From Gryganskiella cystojenkinii (lineage: Eukaryota; Mortierellomycota; Mortierellomycetes; Mortierellales; Mortierellaceae), in NCBI GenBank assembly GCA_015852425.1, contig JAAAIG010000215.1:1-48036 (forward strand): DNA of 48,036 nucleotides, written 5' to 3'. Numbering within the stretch: the stretch's first letter is position 1; each line of letters opens with the position of its first letter. The notes beneath the pieces were generated by a model. That model worked only from the letters and a program-made list of their open reading frames with translations. It was not told the origin of the DNA and made no database searches. The position numbers were made by a program, and so were the translations under genes. Below are positions 10,299 through 21,700 of the stretch, in pieces.

Positions 10299-12380
10299 TC
10301 ACATCATCGTCCTGATAGCCCTGCTGGCACCACCGACCCACAGCGGGACCTGGCGCTCTGCACTCTTGAAAGTTTCCTCTGTCACTGGAGTAGAGAATCG
10401 GCGCAAGTTATTCAGCTCCTGTACGTTTATGAGAACAAAAGACGAGTGAAAATTAGTGTCCACTCGTTTAAATTTTCTCGCCTCGCAAAAAATCGAAACA
10501 GGTACAGATTAACAGTTCATGTTCAAAGGGCGGTGTGTACATACTTCATGGAGGTTTTTCCTGAGTCCAGGATTCGTGGTCACCATAAAGAGTTGAGCCT
10601 CGAGGTCGCGGACAATAGACCGGTATCCAAAATTGGGCGATCCAATGGTCGTCATGATGGGCAGATCTGAATTTGGTGGGTACACCCACAATCCTACAAA
10701 GACACAAAAGAGAGATATCGGGAGCTTAGTGAACCGTAAAGGCAAAAGAATTCAAACATAGCACGAATGCAAGAAAAGCGTCCTCTGCTCCAACACTCTG
10801 TTGCTCGCCGACATGACAAAAATATCGATCAAAATATTACCTTTCGCGTGATAAGTCCATCCTTTACGGTTGTACTCTTCGATTTTGATCCGCTCCGCGT
10901 TGCCTGCGGCTTTGGCGGCGTCAAAGAATCGTTTTTCGATTAGAGTATATGCCGGGGGGATATATTTCGAAATGCCAGCAGAGTTAAAGAAACCGTTCGC
11001 CTATCACAAAAAAAAAAAAAGAACAGAACGTAGATAAGAACCAACATAGGCACTGAAAATTTGATTCTCCTAACTGAGCCACTTTGGAATCCTTACCTCA
11101 GGAGATGCGGCTATCAGGCAAACATCCGCAGCCTTGGAGTTGATAATCGTCTGGCTGTACCGCTTCTCAAAATTAAAGTATCCAGACGTAATAAAAGTTT
11201 TTGCAGATCCCTCCTGGTCTGCATGTAAGACCTGATCCAAAACCGACAGGGTCACACGTTCATCCTGGCGAAGACCAAAGGGTCCCATCTGGATCAGAGG
11301 GTACAGAGTGGTGTCGTAAGAGTCGTCCTTGGGAGATTGTTGGACGTGCGCCCATTTCCTCAAAAAGGCTCGCATCGTTTTGGTGGCATGGTCCTTGAAC
11401 TTTTTGCTCTCTTCAACAGGGTCCGGTACGCCAGCCTCCATGCTCAAATTGAAGACATTGTTAGTGTCTTGAAGCGAGTAGGAGAGTGACGAGACTGCGG
11501 CTACCAGATCGGAAAAGTATTGACTGACATCCTTATTATGGAACATGATATATCGATCCTGTCTATTGGTGAAGTAGTCATGGCTCATGTTTGCGCTATA
11601 ATAATAAGTTAAATATGATCCAAGGCATGAGTATGACATCCAGGGATCTTTCGAGACAGGAACAATGAAGGCTATTGATAAAGGCTTACCCGCTCATGAT
11701 AACAGTATCGTCAAAAGCATACACTTTCATGTGCATAAGTCCGATACCCTCGTTAAACCGGGGTGGCATAACCTGCTTCAAGAATCCACTGAGATCCGGA
11801 GTATGGTACATGGAGATACGGACCTGGTTCGGGTAAGCTTTGAGGAGAGGATAGAGCAACGAAGCAGAACTGCCTTTGCCCGAGTCCCGAGTGCCTCGTA
11901 ATGAATCCAGGAGCAGGTTGACTTTGAGTTGGGGTCGGCTCCGCAGGGCCTCCGAGAGTGCTTTGACGAGGTCGTACTCTGTATTTCCTAGGTACAGCGC
12001 CGCGAGGGTGATGGACTTTTGCGCTTTTTGAATGTGTTCCTATCAAGAACAAAAAAACAGGTAGAGATATTTGGGTCAGATCGAGAAAGTTTGTTTCTGG
12101 ACGCGACTCTTCAAAGCTGGAAAGGGAATACCTTCATCTCGCGATAGAACTGAGAGGGGTCCAAGATCGGTTGGATATTGTGTCCTTGGACAACAAAGCG
12201 AGGGATCGAGGGTCGGGTATCGTGGAATAGTTGGCGCGTACGAGCGACATAGTCCTGATCAGCTTGTTCTTGGTGAGTAGAGGAAAGATTTGAATTGGAA
12301 CGAATGAGAGGGACAGAGATGCGGGAAGGTTGGATCGCCCGTGGGGCAACCCGACGTATGAAAGAGAGGGATGCCAGCAT
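10299..12380 (-). CDS. PGS1: CDP-diacylglycerol-glycerol-3-phosphate 3-phosphatidyltransferase
   Basis: Six exons on the minus strand (12380-12132, 12039-11690, 11595-11097, 11000-10841, 10693-10545, 10418-10299); 508 residues. PGS1 makes phosphatidylglycerolphosphate, the first committed step to cardiolipin, in the mitochondrial inner membrane. The N-terminus MLASLSFIRRVAPRAIQPSR is Arg/Ser-rich without acids, a mitochondrial presequence. It has two phospholipase-D-type HKD motifs: HMKVYAFDDTVIMSGANMS near residue 183, followed by YFTNRQDRY typical of PGS1, and YHAKGLWVYPPNSD then TTIGSPNFGYRS near residue 416. The last exon ends VPLWVGGASRAIRTMM, like the usual C-terminus. Its start is divergent from RBM39. 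Confidence 0.95.
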
Positions 12381-12858
12381 TGTTACGGACGAGCGTCGAG
12401 AGAGATTGTTGATGATAGAGGCTGATGTAGGAGACAGGAAGAGGGAATGGAACCAGCTCAAGGAGGGGTCCCTTTGTGCCCGAGAACGAGAGCCAAAAAT
12501 TAGACGAGAACAGAGCGGGGAGAGAGATATGGCGACAGGGTCCGTTCGGTGGCTTTGATTTTTGTTGGAAGTTGGAATGACGGATGTAAAGTCGGAGGAG
12601 AGCCGCTTGTTGTTGATGTTTCTCTTTTTTCCTTTGCACAATCCACTCGTCCCCATCATAATATTTTTTTGCATCACCTCATCCGCTTCATCCCATTACT
12701 CAGCTTGCTACTCCCCTTGCTCTTCTTTTCAGATAATTTATTCATAGACACACGCACGCACACTCTCTTTCTCTCATTCATTCCAACTCTTTCAAGCACA
12801 GCTTTAATCTCCTTCCTTCCTTCCTTCTCAGTTCACCCCCCAGATTCAACATCCTTCA
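12381..12858. promoter_or_regulatory. Shared divergent promoter, PGS1 / RBM39-like
   Basis: The 478-bp spacer between divergent start codons is pyrimidine-rich on the RBM39 side (CTCTCTTTCTCTCATTCATT region). No TATA box is seen. Short reading frames here carry no recognisable protein. Confidence 0.55.
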
Positions 12859-15563
12859 ATGGACTACGAAGCAATCGAGGCAATGGTCGACGCCCCCTTC
12901 CAGAAGGTACCATTATCCTTTCTCCCTCCCTCCTTGCAGTCCCCAATCTGCCATGGTCTCAGACAACTGTTTTCTAACCTCCTACTCATTCATTCTCCTT
13001 TACTACGCACATAGGAAATTCAACCCGGCCCTAGTTCCATGGACATGGATGTCTCTCGCAGAAACTCGAAAAGGTTGCCAAGCCGACTTGCCTCTTTTTG
13101 CTCTTGTGATTGTAACAGACTCAAACGAAGCACATATGCTGACTCTCCTGTCTTTTTCTTTATTTGTCTGACTTTAGCAGCGAGCGAGTCCCCTCAGTGG
13201 ACCCTTATGGCGATGCGCCACGCGGCTCCCATTCACCAAAGGAACACAGTAGGACTTATTCTCGGGAACGCCACTACTCCAGAGACAGGGATGGAGATCG
13301 ACAGGAAAGCAGACGCCACCGTCACTCCAGATCGCGCTCTCCTCGTCGCTCAAGGGACCACCGAGACTATGGCGACTATTCCAGAGATCACCGTGACCAC
13401 AGGGACTACAGAGATCACAGAGACAGAGATTATCGGGAGTACAGGGACAGCAGAGGACATAGGGATCCTCGCCGAGACTACCCTCGTGAACATAGCTCTC
13501 GCAGAAGCAGAAGTCCCAGGGGCTATGGGTACGTTTACCGACGCTGCTTCGCAGTTGGTATCTATTATATTCGAGTTATGTTTTATACCTTTGCTGACAC
13601 TTTTTTTTTTAATTTATTGATTTAGACAATCGTCCCGCAGAAGAAGATCTCCTTCTCCTCCAGCTGATGACACCACTTGTGACAGACGAACTGTGTTTGT
13701 AATGCAACTCTCCGCTCGCCTTCGATCATCGGAACTGGAAGAGTTCTTTTCTCAGGCAGGCAAAGTGCGTGCTGCCCGTGTCATTGAGGACCGCAACACC
13801 GGTAGATCCAAGGGGTATGCGTCTTTTTTGGATCAACGATTATTTGCTACTCTGTCACTGGACCCGAGCAGCAAAAATATTAACCTTTGTCGTTTCCATC
13901 TTGTAAATAGCGTCGGGTACGTCGAGTTTTATGAAGAGGAATCCGTTGCCAAAGCGATCGCACTGACTGGACAAAAGCTTTTGGGCATTCCAGTCATCGC
14001 GAAGCACACGGAATCAGAGAAGAACCGCCTCGCTCTTCAAGCTGCCTCTCAATCGTAAGCTCAAAGCTAAAATAACCATGCTCCTGAGCGTTGTTGATAT
14101 CGCTACTGTTACTAACCTACATCCATTATCTTTCGTTATTTTTTATAGTCCTGCATCGGCCATGGCGACAGCACAACCCGCACCAGTGGATATGTCGCAG
14201 TATCGCCTCTATGTTGGATCTCTTAATTTTGACATGACTGAAGACGAACTTCAGAGAGAGTTGGAGAAGATTGCCCCTCTCGAGTATGTCAAGTTGCATA
14301 GGGACGTGGAGACTGGCAAGTCGAAGGGATTTGCCTTTGTCCAGTAAGTTATTGGCCAGTCGACTGCGTGATGACGTTCCAGGTTTTGATTTTTGCATGT
14401 GCGACTACAACTCAATGTACGTTTGTGTGCCTTTACTTTTACTTTCAATAGATACAAGGACCTGGAGACGGCCAAGAAGGCCATGGCCGAGCTGAACGGA
14501 CAAGTGATGGCAGGAAGAACAGTAAGGAGAATCCAATGAAAACACTTGATATCAATTGGCGATGTCGACTCCGCTCAAACTGACCCTTTCTCTCTCTCTC
14601 TCTCTCTCCACCTATCACTTTACTCTTTTAGATCAAGGTTGGACTTGTAACTGAAAAGGGATCCAATGCCCAGAACAATAACTCCTATCAGTATAACAAT
14701 AGCCATATCAACAACAGCATCAGCATTGACGACAGCGGTAAGCGACTGGGCGCCTTCTGAGTACGTCCGCAGCCATTTTGTCCGACGGTCACTAATCTGA
14801 TATTTCTGTTCAAATAGATACCGCTGGGTATACTTCGCATTCACGTGCAGATTTGATGCAAAAGCTTGCTCGTGGTGATGTCAGCCTTGGTGCTATCCCA
14901 TCGCCTGCGGCGGAACATGCCCCTGTTTCTGGTCCCACCTCTTCATCGTTTATGTAAGGAAACAGCATTTTGTTGATGATCGAGGAAGTATCTGCTGACT
15001 TTGTGTGTGGCCATTGGTCTAATCTAATGTTTAAATATACTTTATTGTAGTCCTGCTAGACTTCCTGTAGTGATGCCCTCACGCTCTGTCCTTTTGAAGA
15101 ATATGTTCACAGATGACGAGTATGTCCTTGGAAACTGCTCCCCCTTTACATTGTCGATGGTTTGTATTTTCGAGCATCAAGTCTAACTAATCGTCTTGTA
15201 TACTGTGCTGTCTTTAGTAAAACTGAACCTGAATGGGCCAAGGAACTGGAAGAGGATGTCAAGGAAGAAGCAGAGAAGAATGGGCCTGTTGTTCACATCC
15301 ATGTCGAGCAAGATTCACCGGTAAGCGTGCATATATTTTTTAGCTGGACATAGAGGTGCCTGTTTGTCTTCCATCTCTAACCTCTCAGCTCCTAACCTTT
15401 TTTCAATTAGGGTGAGATTTACCTCAAGTTTGACAGTGTTCAGTCTGCCACCAATGCAGTTCAATCTCTTGGGGGCCGTTTCTTTGCTGGTAGACAAATC
15501 ATTGCTGCGTACCTTCCGGAGATGCTTTATAACGTGCGCTTTCCTCGTGCTGCCAATGTTTAG
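12859..15563 (+). CDS. RBM39/CAPER/Rsd1-type splicing factor
   Basis: Twelve exons: 12859-12906, 13015-13073, 13178-13528, 13626-13814, 13911-14054, 14149-14343, 14452-14521, 14632-14737, 14818-14953, 15051-15119, 15218-15320, 15411-15563; 540 residues, close to human RBM39 (530). The order is that of the CC1-like family: an RS/RD domain ([15 protein letters not shown] and RDHRD repeats, about residues 50-150), RRM1 ([13 protein letters not shown] ... [14 protein letters not shown]), RRM2 ([16 protein letters not shown] ... [12 protein letters not shown]), a linker with MQKLARG and LLKNMF, and a C-terminal UHM-type RRM3 ([18 protein letters not shown] ... [17 protein letters not shown]). The family couples 3' splice-site recognition to transcription. 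Exon 3 starts at a tandem TAGCAG acceptor. Confidence 0.95.
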
Positions 15564-16344
15564 ATTCTTCGAACGAACAAACAGTTAACGGTGACAACCT
15601 TCTGGTGGCCTGGCCTACATCAACCGATGATTTTTTTTTAAAAAAAGAGAAGAAAAAACGTCGTTCTTTTTGTCATCGTCGCTCTCCTATGCTTGCATCG
15701 TTGTATCAACTCTCTTTCTTTCTTTTTTTTCTTTCTCCAGATAACGATTGCAGTGCACTCTGCCCCAAGGGAAAAAGACTTTCAAATACAGTTTGCAAAT
15801 GTTTAATATGAATGCTTATGGTTTTACAGAGTCAGTGACTGCGTTGATAGCTCTCATTCCTTTTTGTCTTTTCGTCAAGCATAGACTCCTCTTCCCTAAA
15901 ATCCTATGAAAAACGATGACGATATTAAACCCATGAAGACTTTGGAGTCTTCCTCGGTTGATCTCCAGTGCGTGGTTCTTTCTTGGACTGGAGGAGTAGG
16001 GGAGGACGTGTCCATGAGAAGTCTATTGGGGGTCGAACAAAAAACCTGCCAGTTTGAGCCCTTTTCGACAAAGAACACGAAGAGGTTTTTGATTGTTTTT
16101 ACTAATAAAGGGATAAGGATGGGCGCAAAAAACGAAACGGAGGCAATGCTTACATTTTATTTCTTTTTTTTTTTCAAGTAGAGAGAACGAGGGAAGAGTA
16201 ACATTGGAGGCAGGTGTGAAAGAAAAGAAAAGAGACAGAAGAGAGCCAGAAGAGAGCCAGAGAAGAAGGAGAAAAAAGCACGTCAAGTATATTATTGTTG
16301 ACAGCGGCAAGAGAAGGTAGCACAGAACCGCCAATTTTACACTC
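15564..16344. other. Convergent spacer, no gene recognised
   Basis: The sequence lies between the convergent RBM39-like and UBL3-like genes. It has poly-T and poly-A runs and purine-rich GAGAGCCAGA tracts near 16240. Several frames of 60-100 codons exist, but none resembles a protein and none shows neighbouring codon use. It is mostly 3' UTR by position. Confidence 0.6.
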
Positions 16345-16788
16345 TTAAAGGACGAGGCAAAACTTGCACTTTGCGGCCGAATCCGATTTGGAATGACCGT
16401 GGAGTTCCTGTTCGGGCGCCTTGATCGTCAGATGAACTATTGTGGTCGCGGCTGGTTGAATCTTGTTGGATTCGAGAGTGGAGTTATCAGCAAGAAATTT
16501 GCCCAGGTAAAGGATCTTTAGACTCTGAGGCGAGCTTGGTTTTTCCTCGTGCCAATCTCTGGGCCAGTTCTCAAAAACTTTGGTCTTGACGCCTTCGATC
16601 GTCTCTGTAGCAGGAAACGTAAAAGTCGTTCGGGACCCAGAGACCAAGAGTAGGGTCAGACCGACTGTGTTGGCATCGACAGCGTTCGTGTTGGTGGTGG
16701 TGGCGGCGGGGGCTGTAGGTGATCCTGTAGGTTCGGTCGTTGCTGTCGTCGGTGCGACGGCATCCAAGGCAGGAATGGTGTCAGACAT
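16345..16788 (-). CDS. UBL3/MUB-like prenylated ubiquitin-fold protein
   Basis: Single exon, 147 residues. The first 40 residues are Ala/Thr/Pro-rich. A ubiquitin-like fold covers about 42-125 (VGLTLLLVSGSRTTFTF, TIEGVKTKVFENWP, SLKILYLGKFLADNSTLES, and TTIVHLTIKAPE). The C-terminus KCKFCLVL is a CAAX box with final Leu, which predicts geranylgeranylation; a second Cys three residues upstream could be palmitoylated. This arrangement is that of UBL3 in animals and MUB in plants, which sit at the plasma membrane and endosomes. In animals UBL3 directs cargo to extracellular vesicles; a fungal role is inference. In place of a C-terminal GG it has the lipid-anchor box. Confidence 0.9.
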   Translation of the reverse strand: MSDTIPALDAVAPTTATTEPTGSPTAPAATTTNTNAVDANTVGLTLLLVSGSRTTFTFPATETIEGVKTKVFENWPRDWHEEKPSSPQSLKILYLGKFLADNSTLESNKIQPAATTIVHLTIKAPEQELHGHSKSDSAAKCKFCLVL

Positions 16789-18061
16789 ATTGCTTGTTAT
16801 GCTGTTGTGTTAGCTGTGGTTGTCAGAGCAGATAGACCGGAACGAGGAATTGATAGAGCCTTTTTTTATCGGTCCTGTCCTGACAGAGCTAAAACAAGGT
16901 GGTCGAGCTTGACTGGAAAAAGAAAGAGAGCAAGAGTAAAGTTTCCCCTGACAAAGAGAAGAGGTCTTGTCGATGTGTTTTCTAACAAATTCCTATTGGG
17001 GAGAGAGAGGCGGAATGCACCGAAGGAGAAGAAATGGACGTCTCCGAAAAAAGAAAAAAAAAAAAAACTCAAGACGAAAGAGCTTTGTTCGTGGGGACCT
17101 TGAAAACTAAGAACAAAATGTCCACGGGGCTACAAATGAGGGAATGTGCGTGTGCAAAGGACGGTAGGGTTTAAAAGAGGAAGAGCGGGAAAGGAATGTT
17201 GTGGCCCGAACGTCAGTCCTACAAGGAAAAGGAGACGGATGAAATGAAATGATGGTGACGATAAATGGATGAAAGTGCAAAAAGAAATGAAAATTGGTGC
17301 GGGGATGTGTCATTGCATGCATAGAAAACTTTGTTTGACCTGGTCACGTTCCTCGACTTTGGGCGGGACGATTCGACCGACGTGTTCTGTCCTACCCTCC
17401 TTTTTGCTTTTTACCCCTGCCCTCGTAAAAGTATGGCAGCGAGACTCCGTCTCTCTGGGACTCAGCTCCCCACGTCTGTGCCTCTCCAGGACTCTCTGGG
17501 GATCGTCACATCCAAGAGGACACGGGCCAACATATTCCGAATCCAAGGTTGAAATATTTTTTTTCTTGTCTAAGGTCCGTCGCGAGTGTGGGGGTTTATT
17601 ATCTGTTAGCTGTAAGTGAACGGTTTCAACCCGCTGGAACCGGAATAACCAAAATGCTTTTGCACCCTCGAAAGATTCTCCCCAGTATTGCCCAGAACGA
17701 CTCCACTGATTCCACCTCGAACGTCGGTTCCTCTTTGTTGAATTCCTAGCCTTTATCGTCGGCCTCCTTCTCGTTCCTCCATAGTTATTTTCCCTACGCC
17801 AGCGTTGTTCTCCTTTGTTAGTTACCAGCGCCATAGCTTTTTCCCATCCTTCACGCTGACCCTCCAAAGTCTCTGGGAACCTCCATATGCGTGTTGTGTA
17901 CTCCTCGACTACTTCGAAGACCCGGCACCAGCTGTCCTCGTAAAGATCTCGCCTCCACATGTATGCCCCCCGTCGGTAACATCCGGTGTAGCTTCTTGAA
18001 ATTGTGCGCTCTGTTCGTGCAGTACGTGGTGCTTGTGAACATACTTCTCGGCCTTTTGCGG
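16789..18061. other. Gene-poor stretch, one doubtful 251-codon frame
   Basis: After the UBL3 start there is a poly-A tract and then DNA without a recognisable gene. The longest frame (17310-18065, minus, 251 codons) is rich in Arg and Trp, has no domain I know and starts at the edge of the inverted-repeat element. Overlapping frames on both strands are of similar length. I treat it as non-coding or a relic. Confidence 0.5.
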
Positions 18062-18340
18062 TCATGCACGATTGCCAGTGTTGTCCGCCACTCGATTTCT
18101 TGCCAATCCTTGACCTATGTCTTTGTTCGTCCTCAGTTTGCCCATGTGTGATGTACCATTGCCACGGATTGTTCTTTTCAGTATATCTGTCCTGGGTCGC
18201 CTTCTACCAACTTTATCTTGAACATCGCATGACAGCGCATGTTTGTGTGCACCAGAGGGCCTTTGTCCCAAGAGTCCTTGGTTTGTCCCTCATTTTATCC
18301 GCCAAGAAATCGAGTGGCGGACAACAGTAATCGTGCATGA
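18062..18340. mobile_element. MITE-like element with about 40-bp terminal inverted repeats
   Basis: The left arm (18062-18105) begins TCATGCACGATT, then TGTTGTCCGCCACTCGATTT and CTTG. The right arm (18301-18340) is its reverse complement apart from a short indel (GCCAG against AC) and one terminal mismatch. Outside the arms the match stops sharply on both sides, and the 279-bp interior has no credible gene. This is the shape of a non-autonomous DNA transposon. No clear target-site duplication is visible (flanks TTTTGCGG and AGTGATCT), so the superfamily cannot be named. A 9-base TCATGCACG occurs again at 18693. Confidence 0.7.
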
Positions 18341-18822
18341 AGTGATCTTTGACTAGCGGTAGGGATAGAAAGTATAGAGTGTTTGACAATATAGGTGAAA
18401 AAGCGATGGACACAATGAACGCAATAGACGCAATAGACGAACAGACGCAGTAGACGTAGTAGAAAATAGGCTACAGGGAAGCACCGAGGTCCAATGGAGG
18501 ATTTTCCTCACTGGGAATGCCTGGTATGGTGGGCAGAAACTGGGGTGACAGGCGCCATTGTAAGCGCGATCCAGTCGCCATGGCTGCCATGGTTTTGGCC
18601 GTCGATGGTTAGTGGGATCCAAGTCGTGATAGATGCCGCCATGGCCAAGATAGCCTTCTGGAGCATGAGGATCCGGGAGATTATAGCAATGATCATGCAC
18701 GTATCACCCTCCAGTCAAAAAGGTGGAAACGACACTGTCACTTCTGCAACCGCCTGGTAGAATCGACTGAGGAGCTGGCGAAAGGTAAAGATAATGACCG
18801 TGGGTCCTCAGATGCACAACCG

Positions 18823-19760
18823 TTAAGCCACGAGTCGATCACGAACGTCTTGAGCCGCCTTCTTCCGGATCATGTCATGTGTGCCTTTCATTAACTTGAG
18901 TAACCTGTTCATGTCATCCAGGCACTTCATGATATCAACTTTATGGCCAGCATGATGCCGACTCTCCCGGAGCGTCGATGAGCTGAGGCATCCGAGGAGA
19001 TTACTCCAGACTTGTATTCTATGAGAGGCGACGTGAGAGTGCAAGGCCGATAATCCCCCACAGTTGAATACTACTGAACCAGGCTTCCACAGGGCTCTTG
19101 GGGAAATTAAGATCACTCCCTTGGTACATCCTCAGCACATTCGTTATGCTTTCGTGCGCAACTTTCTGGAAGTCTTCCGACGGTTTGCGTTCAAGAGCGT
19201 CACCAACATTTTGTCGTCCGTGGGTGGCGAGATAGTTATCCAGGTCATCTGGCGGCATATTGTACTGCTGGAGGAAGTTGTGCTCGGCGGGTGAAAGCAT
19301 ACGTACTTGCGTGTGATCATGATGCACTTAAGCTCCTCCTGGTCCGTCTTGTCGAGCAGCTGAAGTAGCCCGTCAACATCTACGATAACGAAACCATGGA
19401 GTGCACTCTCATACTGCAGGCAGTCGATAACACCACGGAGACGTTCGTCCATAACAGCAACCGAGGGCAACGACCAGGAACTCCCATGAAACTGAATAGG
19501 CCTTTCGTAGTCAGGATTTGGTTTAGCGTTGGACTGCTACTGCCATTACCGCCGGTGCTGGTACCGTTGGAGCACAACCGACTTGATGATGTCCTTGAGC
19601 CTCCTTGAAGCCTGCAATAAGGGGCACGACGTCGATCAGTTGCTCTATCACCGAATGGTCTGTCTTCTGTGTCGCCAGAGTACTGTTTCATCCTGTTCTA
19701 AGCCTTGGCCACTTCATTCACTGGATCTGTAGGATAAACTGTCTGCAAGTGCGCCAGGTA
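18823..19760 (-). pseudogene. Decayed nuclease-like (PD-(D/E)XK/Crinkler-type?) family gene
   Basis: Reading the minus strand, coherent protein jumps between frames: DEYLAHLQTVYPTDPVNEVA (about 19760-19700), DHSVIEQLIDVVPLIAGFKE, LRGVIDCLQYESALHGFVIV (about 19455-19390) with LLDKTDQEELKCIMITRK, then a +1 shift to MLSPAEHNFLQQYNMPPDDL, SPVEAWFSSIQLWGIIGLAL, and a final shift to GHKVDIMKCLDDMNRLLKLM up to KKAAQDVRDRLVA. There are at least four frame breaks and several stops. The C-terminal pattern (HKVDIM, then a Lys/Leu-rich helix) resembles a large family in Mucoromycota genomes with a probable restriction-endonuclease-like fold. That family link comes from memory of sequence style and is uncertain. 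Confidence 0.6.
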
Positions 19761-21700
19761 CTCGTCAGCTTTGGGTGTTGGAGCAGATAACGAGCTCCAC
19801 TTTCAGTCCGATCTGATTATCTTCATTAAGAGCTTGTTGCCACCAAAGTTAAGAACTTGTCTGCTTGTCTCCAGTACCCGCGTCTGGTCCCAGACTTCTT
19901 ACATGGGCTACTGCGATCCCATGCCCTTGTTTAGGTTCCGCCAGGAATCCTATCTGTGCCTTACTTGCTTGGTCAAGTCCTTGTTCCCCTTTCGTATAAC
20001 GCCCAGATAGGCTTTCTCTCATTGTTCCTCAGTCTGCAATAACTTACTCATCTAGTCTAGACCTCTTATCTGCTCATTTCTTGTTTACGTTAATTAAGAT
20101 ATCTTCGATTTATACACCTCACAAACTTGTCTGTCAATCCTTGACAATATTCTACGGCATGGGTCTCGTGCTTCAGGGGTCGATTGCCGAAGATCGCAAG
20201 CGTCTCCTAAAGGTGAAGAAAAAAAAAAGGCAGGGATGTTAGAGGACATGCAGAGGAAAGGAAACGGCTGCATTACATGTAAAGCACGATGGCTCACAGA
20301 TGATTTACCGTCAGAGATCTCAGTCTCGGATCTGATGTCAGTATTGGCGCCGTCATCGTCAATCCGCGGGGACTTTTGTGGGTGACGAGTCTGAAGATTA
20401 TGCAAAGTAAAGAACGAAGAAAGTGTCAAGGAAGCAGTGCAAAACGAAAATCATTCTTGTTGAAAGTATGACTATCAACGGAAGAGGGGATGGGTTCAGA
20501 GCTTCAGGGATTCTGTCCGTTTTTCGGTGGCAAAAATAAACACTCTATCAGGAACAGGAGAATCTGGTCAACAGTAATTTGGTGGCCATTTACGCTATAT
20601 AAGGCTTGGTTCAAACCTGCTTGGGGGCTGCCTCATCCATCGGATCTTCAGGACTGAAGTCTTGTGGAACGTTGGTTCTCATAACGAAGATGTGTGGGGG
20701 AGGGTGGCCAGCGGCCATCACGGAGCCTCCGCGTCGTGGGCTTATCCGTATGATTGCGAGAGGGTCTTGAATCGCTCTTGAAAAGTTTGATCGAGACGCG
20801 GGTTAGGACGGTACCTCTTTCAAAGGAAAAAACAAGCGACAGTTAGAAACAAAGGGGGTGCTTCGAGTCATCTCCAGGCTGTTGTTGACAGAACCAGCTG
20901 TTGTGGCACAGAGAAAGTCCCCTCAACTTCGATTTCTTTATAGCTCGTGATAAGCTTGACTACGGGGTCAAACGAAGATAGCGAAAGTCCTGAAAAGAGC
21001 CCCTCGATGCCATCATCCTTGGGGGGTTTGTCGAATATAAGGCCGCTGTTCCATGACCGCATCGGTTTTCCCTGTGTTGCAGCGAGAATGTCTTCGGATC
21101 CTCATTGGTGTTCCGACCATTATCGCAGTAACTCAATGTCTGTGTCGTCGTTCTTTCGATCAGCCTTGAACAAGACCTTTGTGGAGCAAAACTGAACGGC
21201 CAGTCAGCCACAACGGCTCACGCAAATGCAATTCACTAGTCGCCCCAATCAATAGCGGCAGTGATAAGGTCGTCATCAACAACTACATTGTCAGCTTAGC
21301 GTCATTGTTACTTTTGTCGCGATTGTCCTCTCCATATTTATCCACAGCCAACCTAGTAGCACCCGCTTCACATTCACCAGCTAAAGTCTGCCACCACGCA
21401 GACTAGTTAAAAAGCTTATTCACCCCACAGGACCACATCACTCAAGATAATCAATCAGTCACCTACTTTGGATTATGCAAATCGTCGGGTCGGAGTACTG
21501 TTTCTCTGTCCGCTGTTCCGTTGGTTTGGCTGGTAGCTCCGTATTTGCTTTGGTTTGGGGGATGAATACGTTGCCGTTCATAGTTTAGTGCTGCGATTTG
21601 TTCCTGACCATATCTGCACTGAAACCCGCGGCTTTCCATTTCCTAACGCGGATCGAACGTAGTTCCAGCTGTCCTGGCTGGGATACTGTAGAACATGTGC
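19761..21700. other. Gene-poor stretch with coding relics and no intact gene
   Basis: Protein-like fragments appear on the minus strand without an intact gene. The clearest is at 20868-21062 (SWNSGLIFDKPPKDDGIEGL, then LFSGLSLSSFDP), preceded out of frame by STKVLFKADRKNDDTDIELL near 21180-21120. They look like debris of the same or another family. A TATATAAG at 20596-20603 lies 52 bases after the second copy of the dispersed 34-bp repeat, but no open gene follows it. Confidence 0.45.
20511..20544 (+). repeat. Dispersed repeat, copy 2
   Basis: The block begins TTCTGTCCG and continues CGGTGGCAAAAATAAACACT, the partner of 6403-6435. Here the surroundings are relic DNA, not an active gene, which argues that the block belongs to a mobile element or an old promoter copy. 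Confidence 0.8.

Noticed and set aside
17310..18065. 251-codon open frame on the minus strand
   Set aside because: Arg/Trp-rich composition, no known motif, similar-length frames overlap it on other frames, and its start lies in the arm of the inverted-repeat element. No splice or promoter context supports it.
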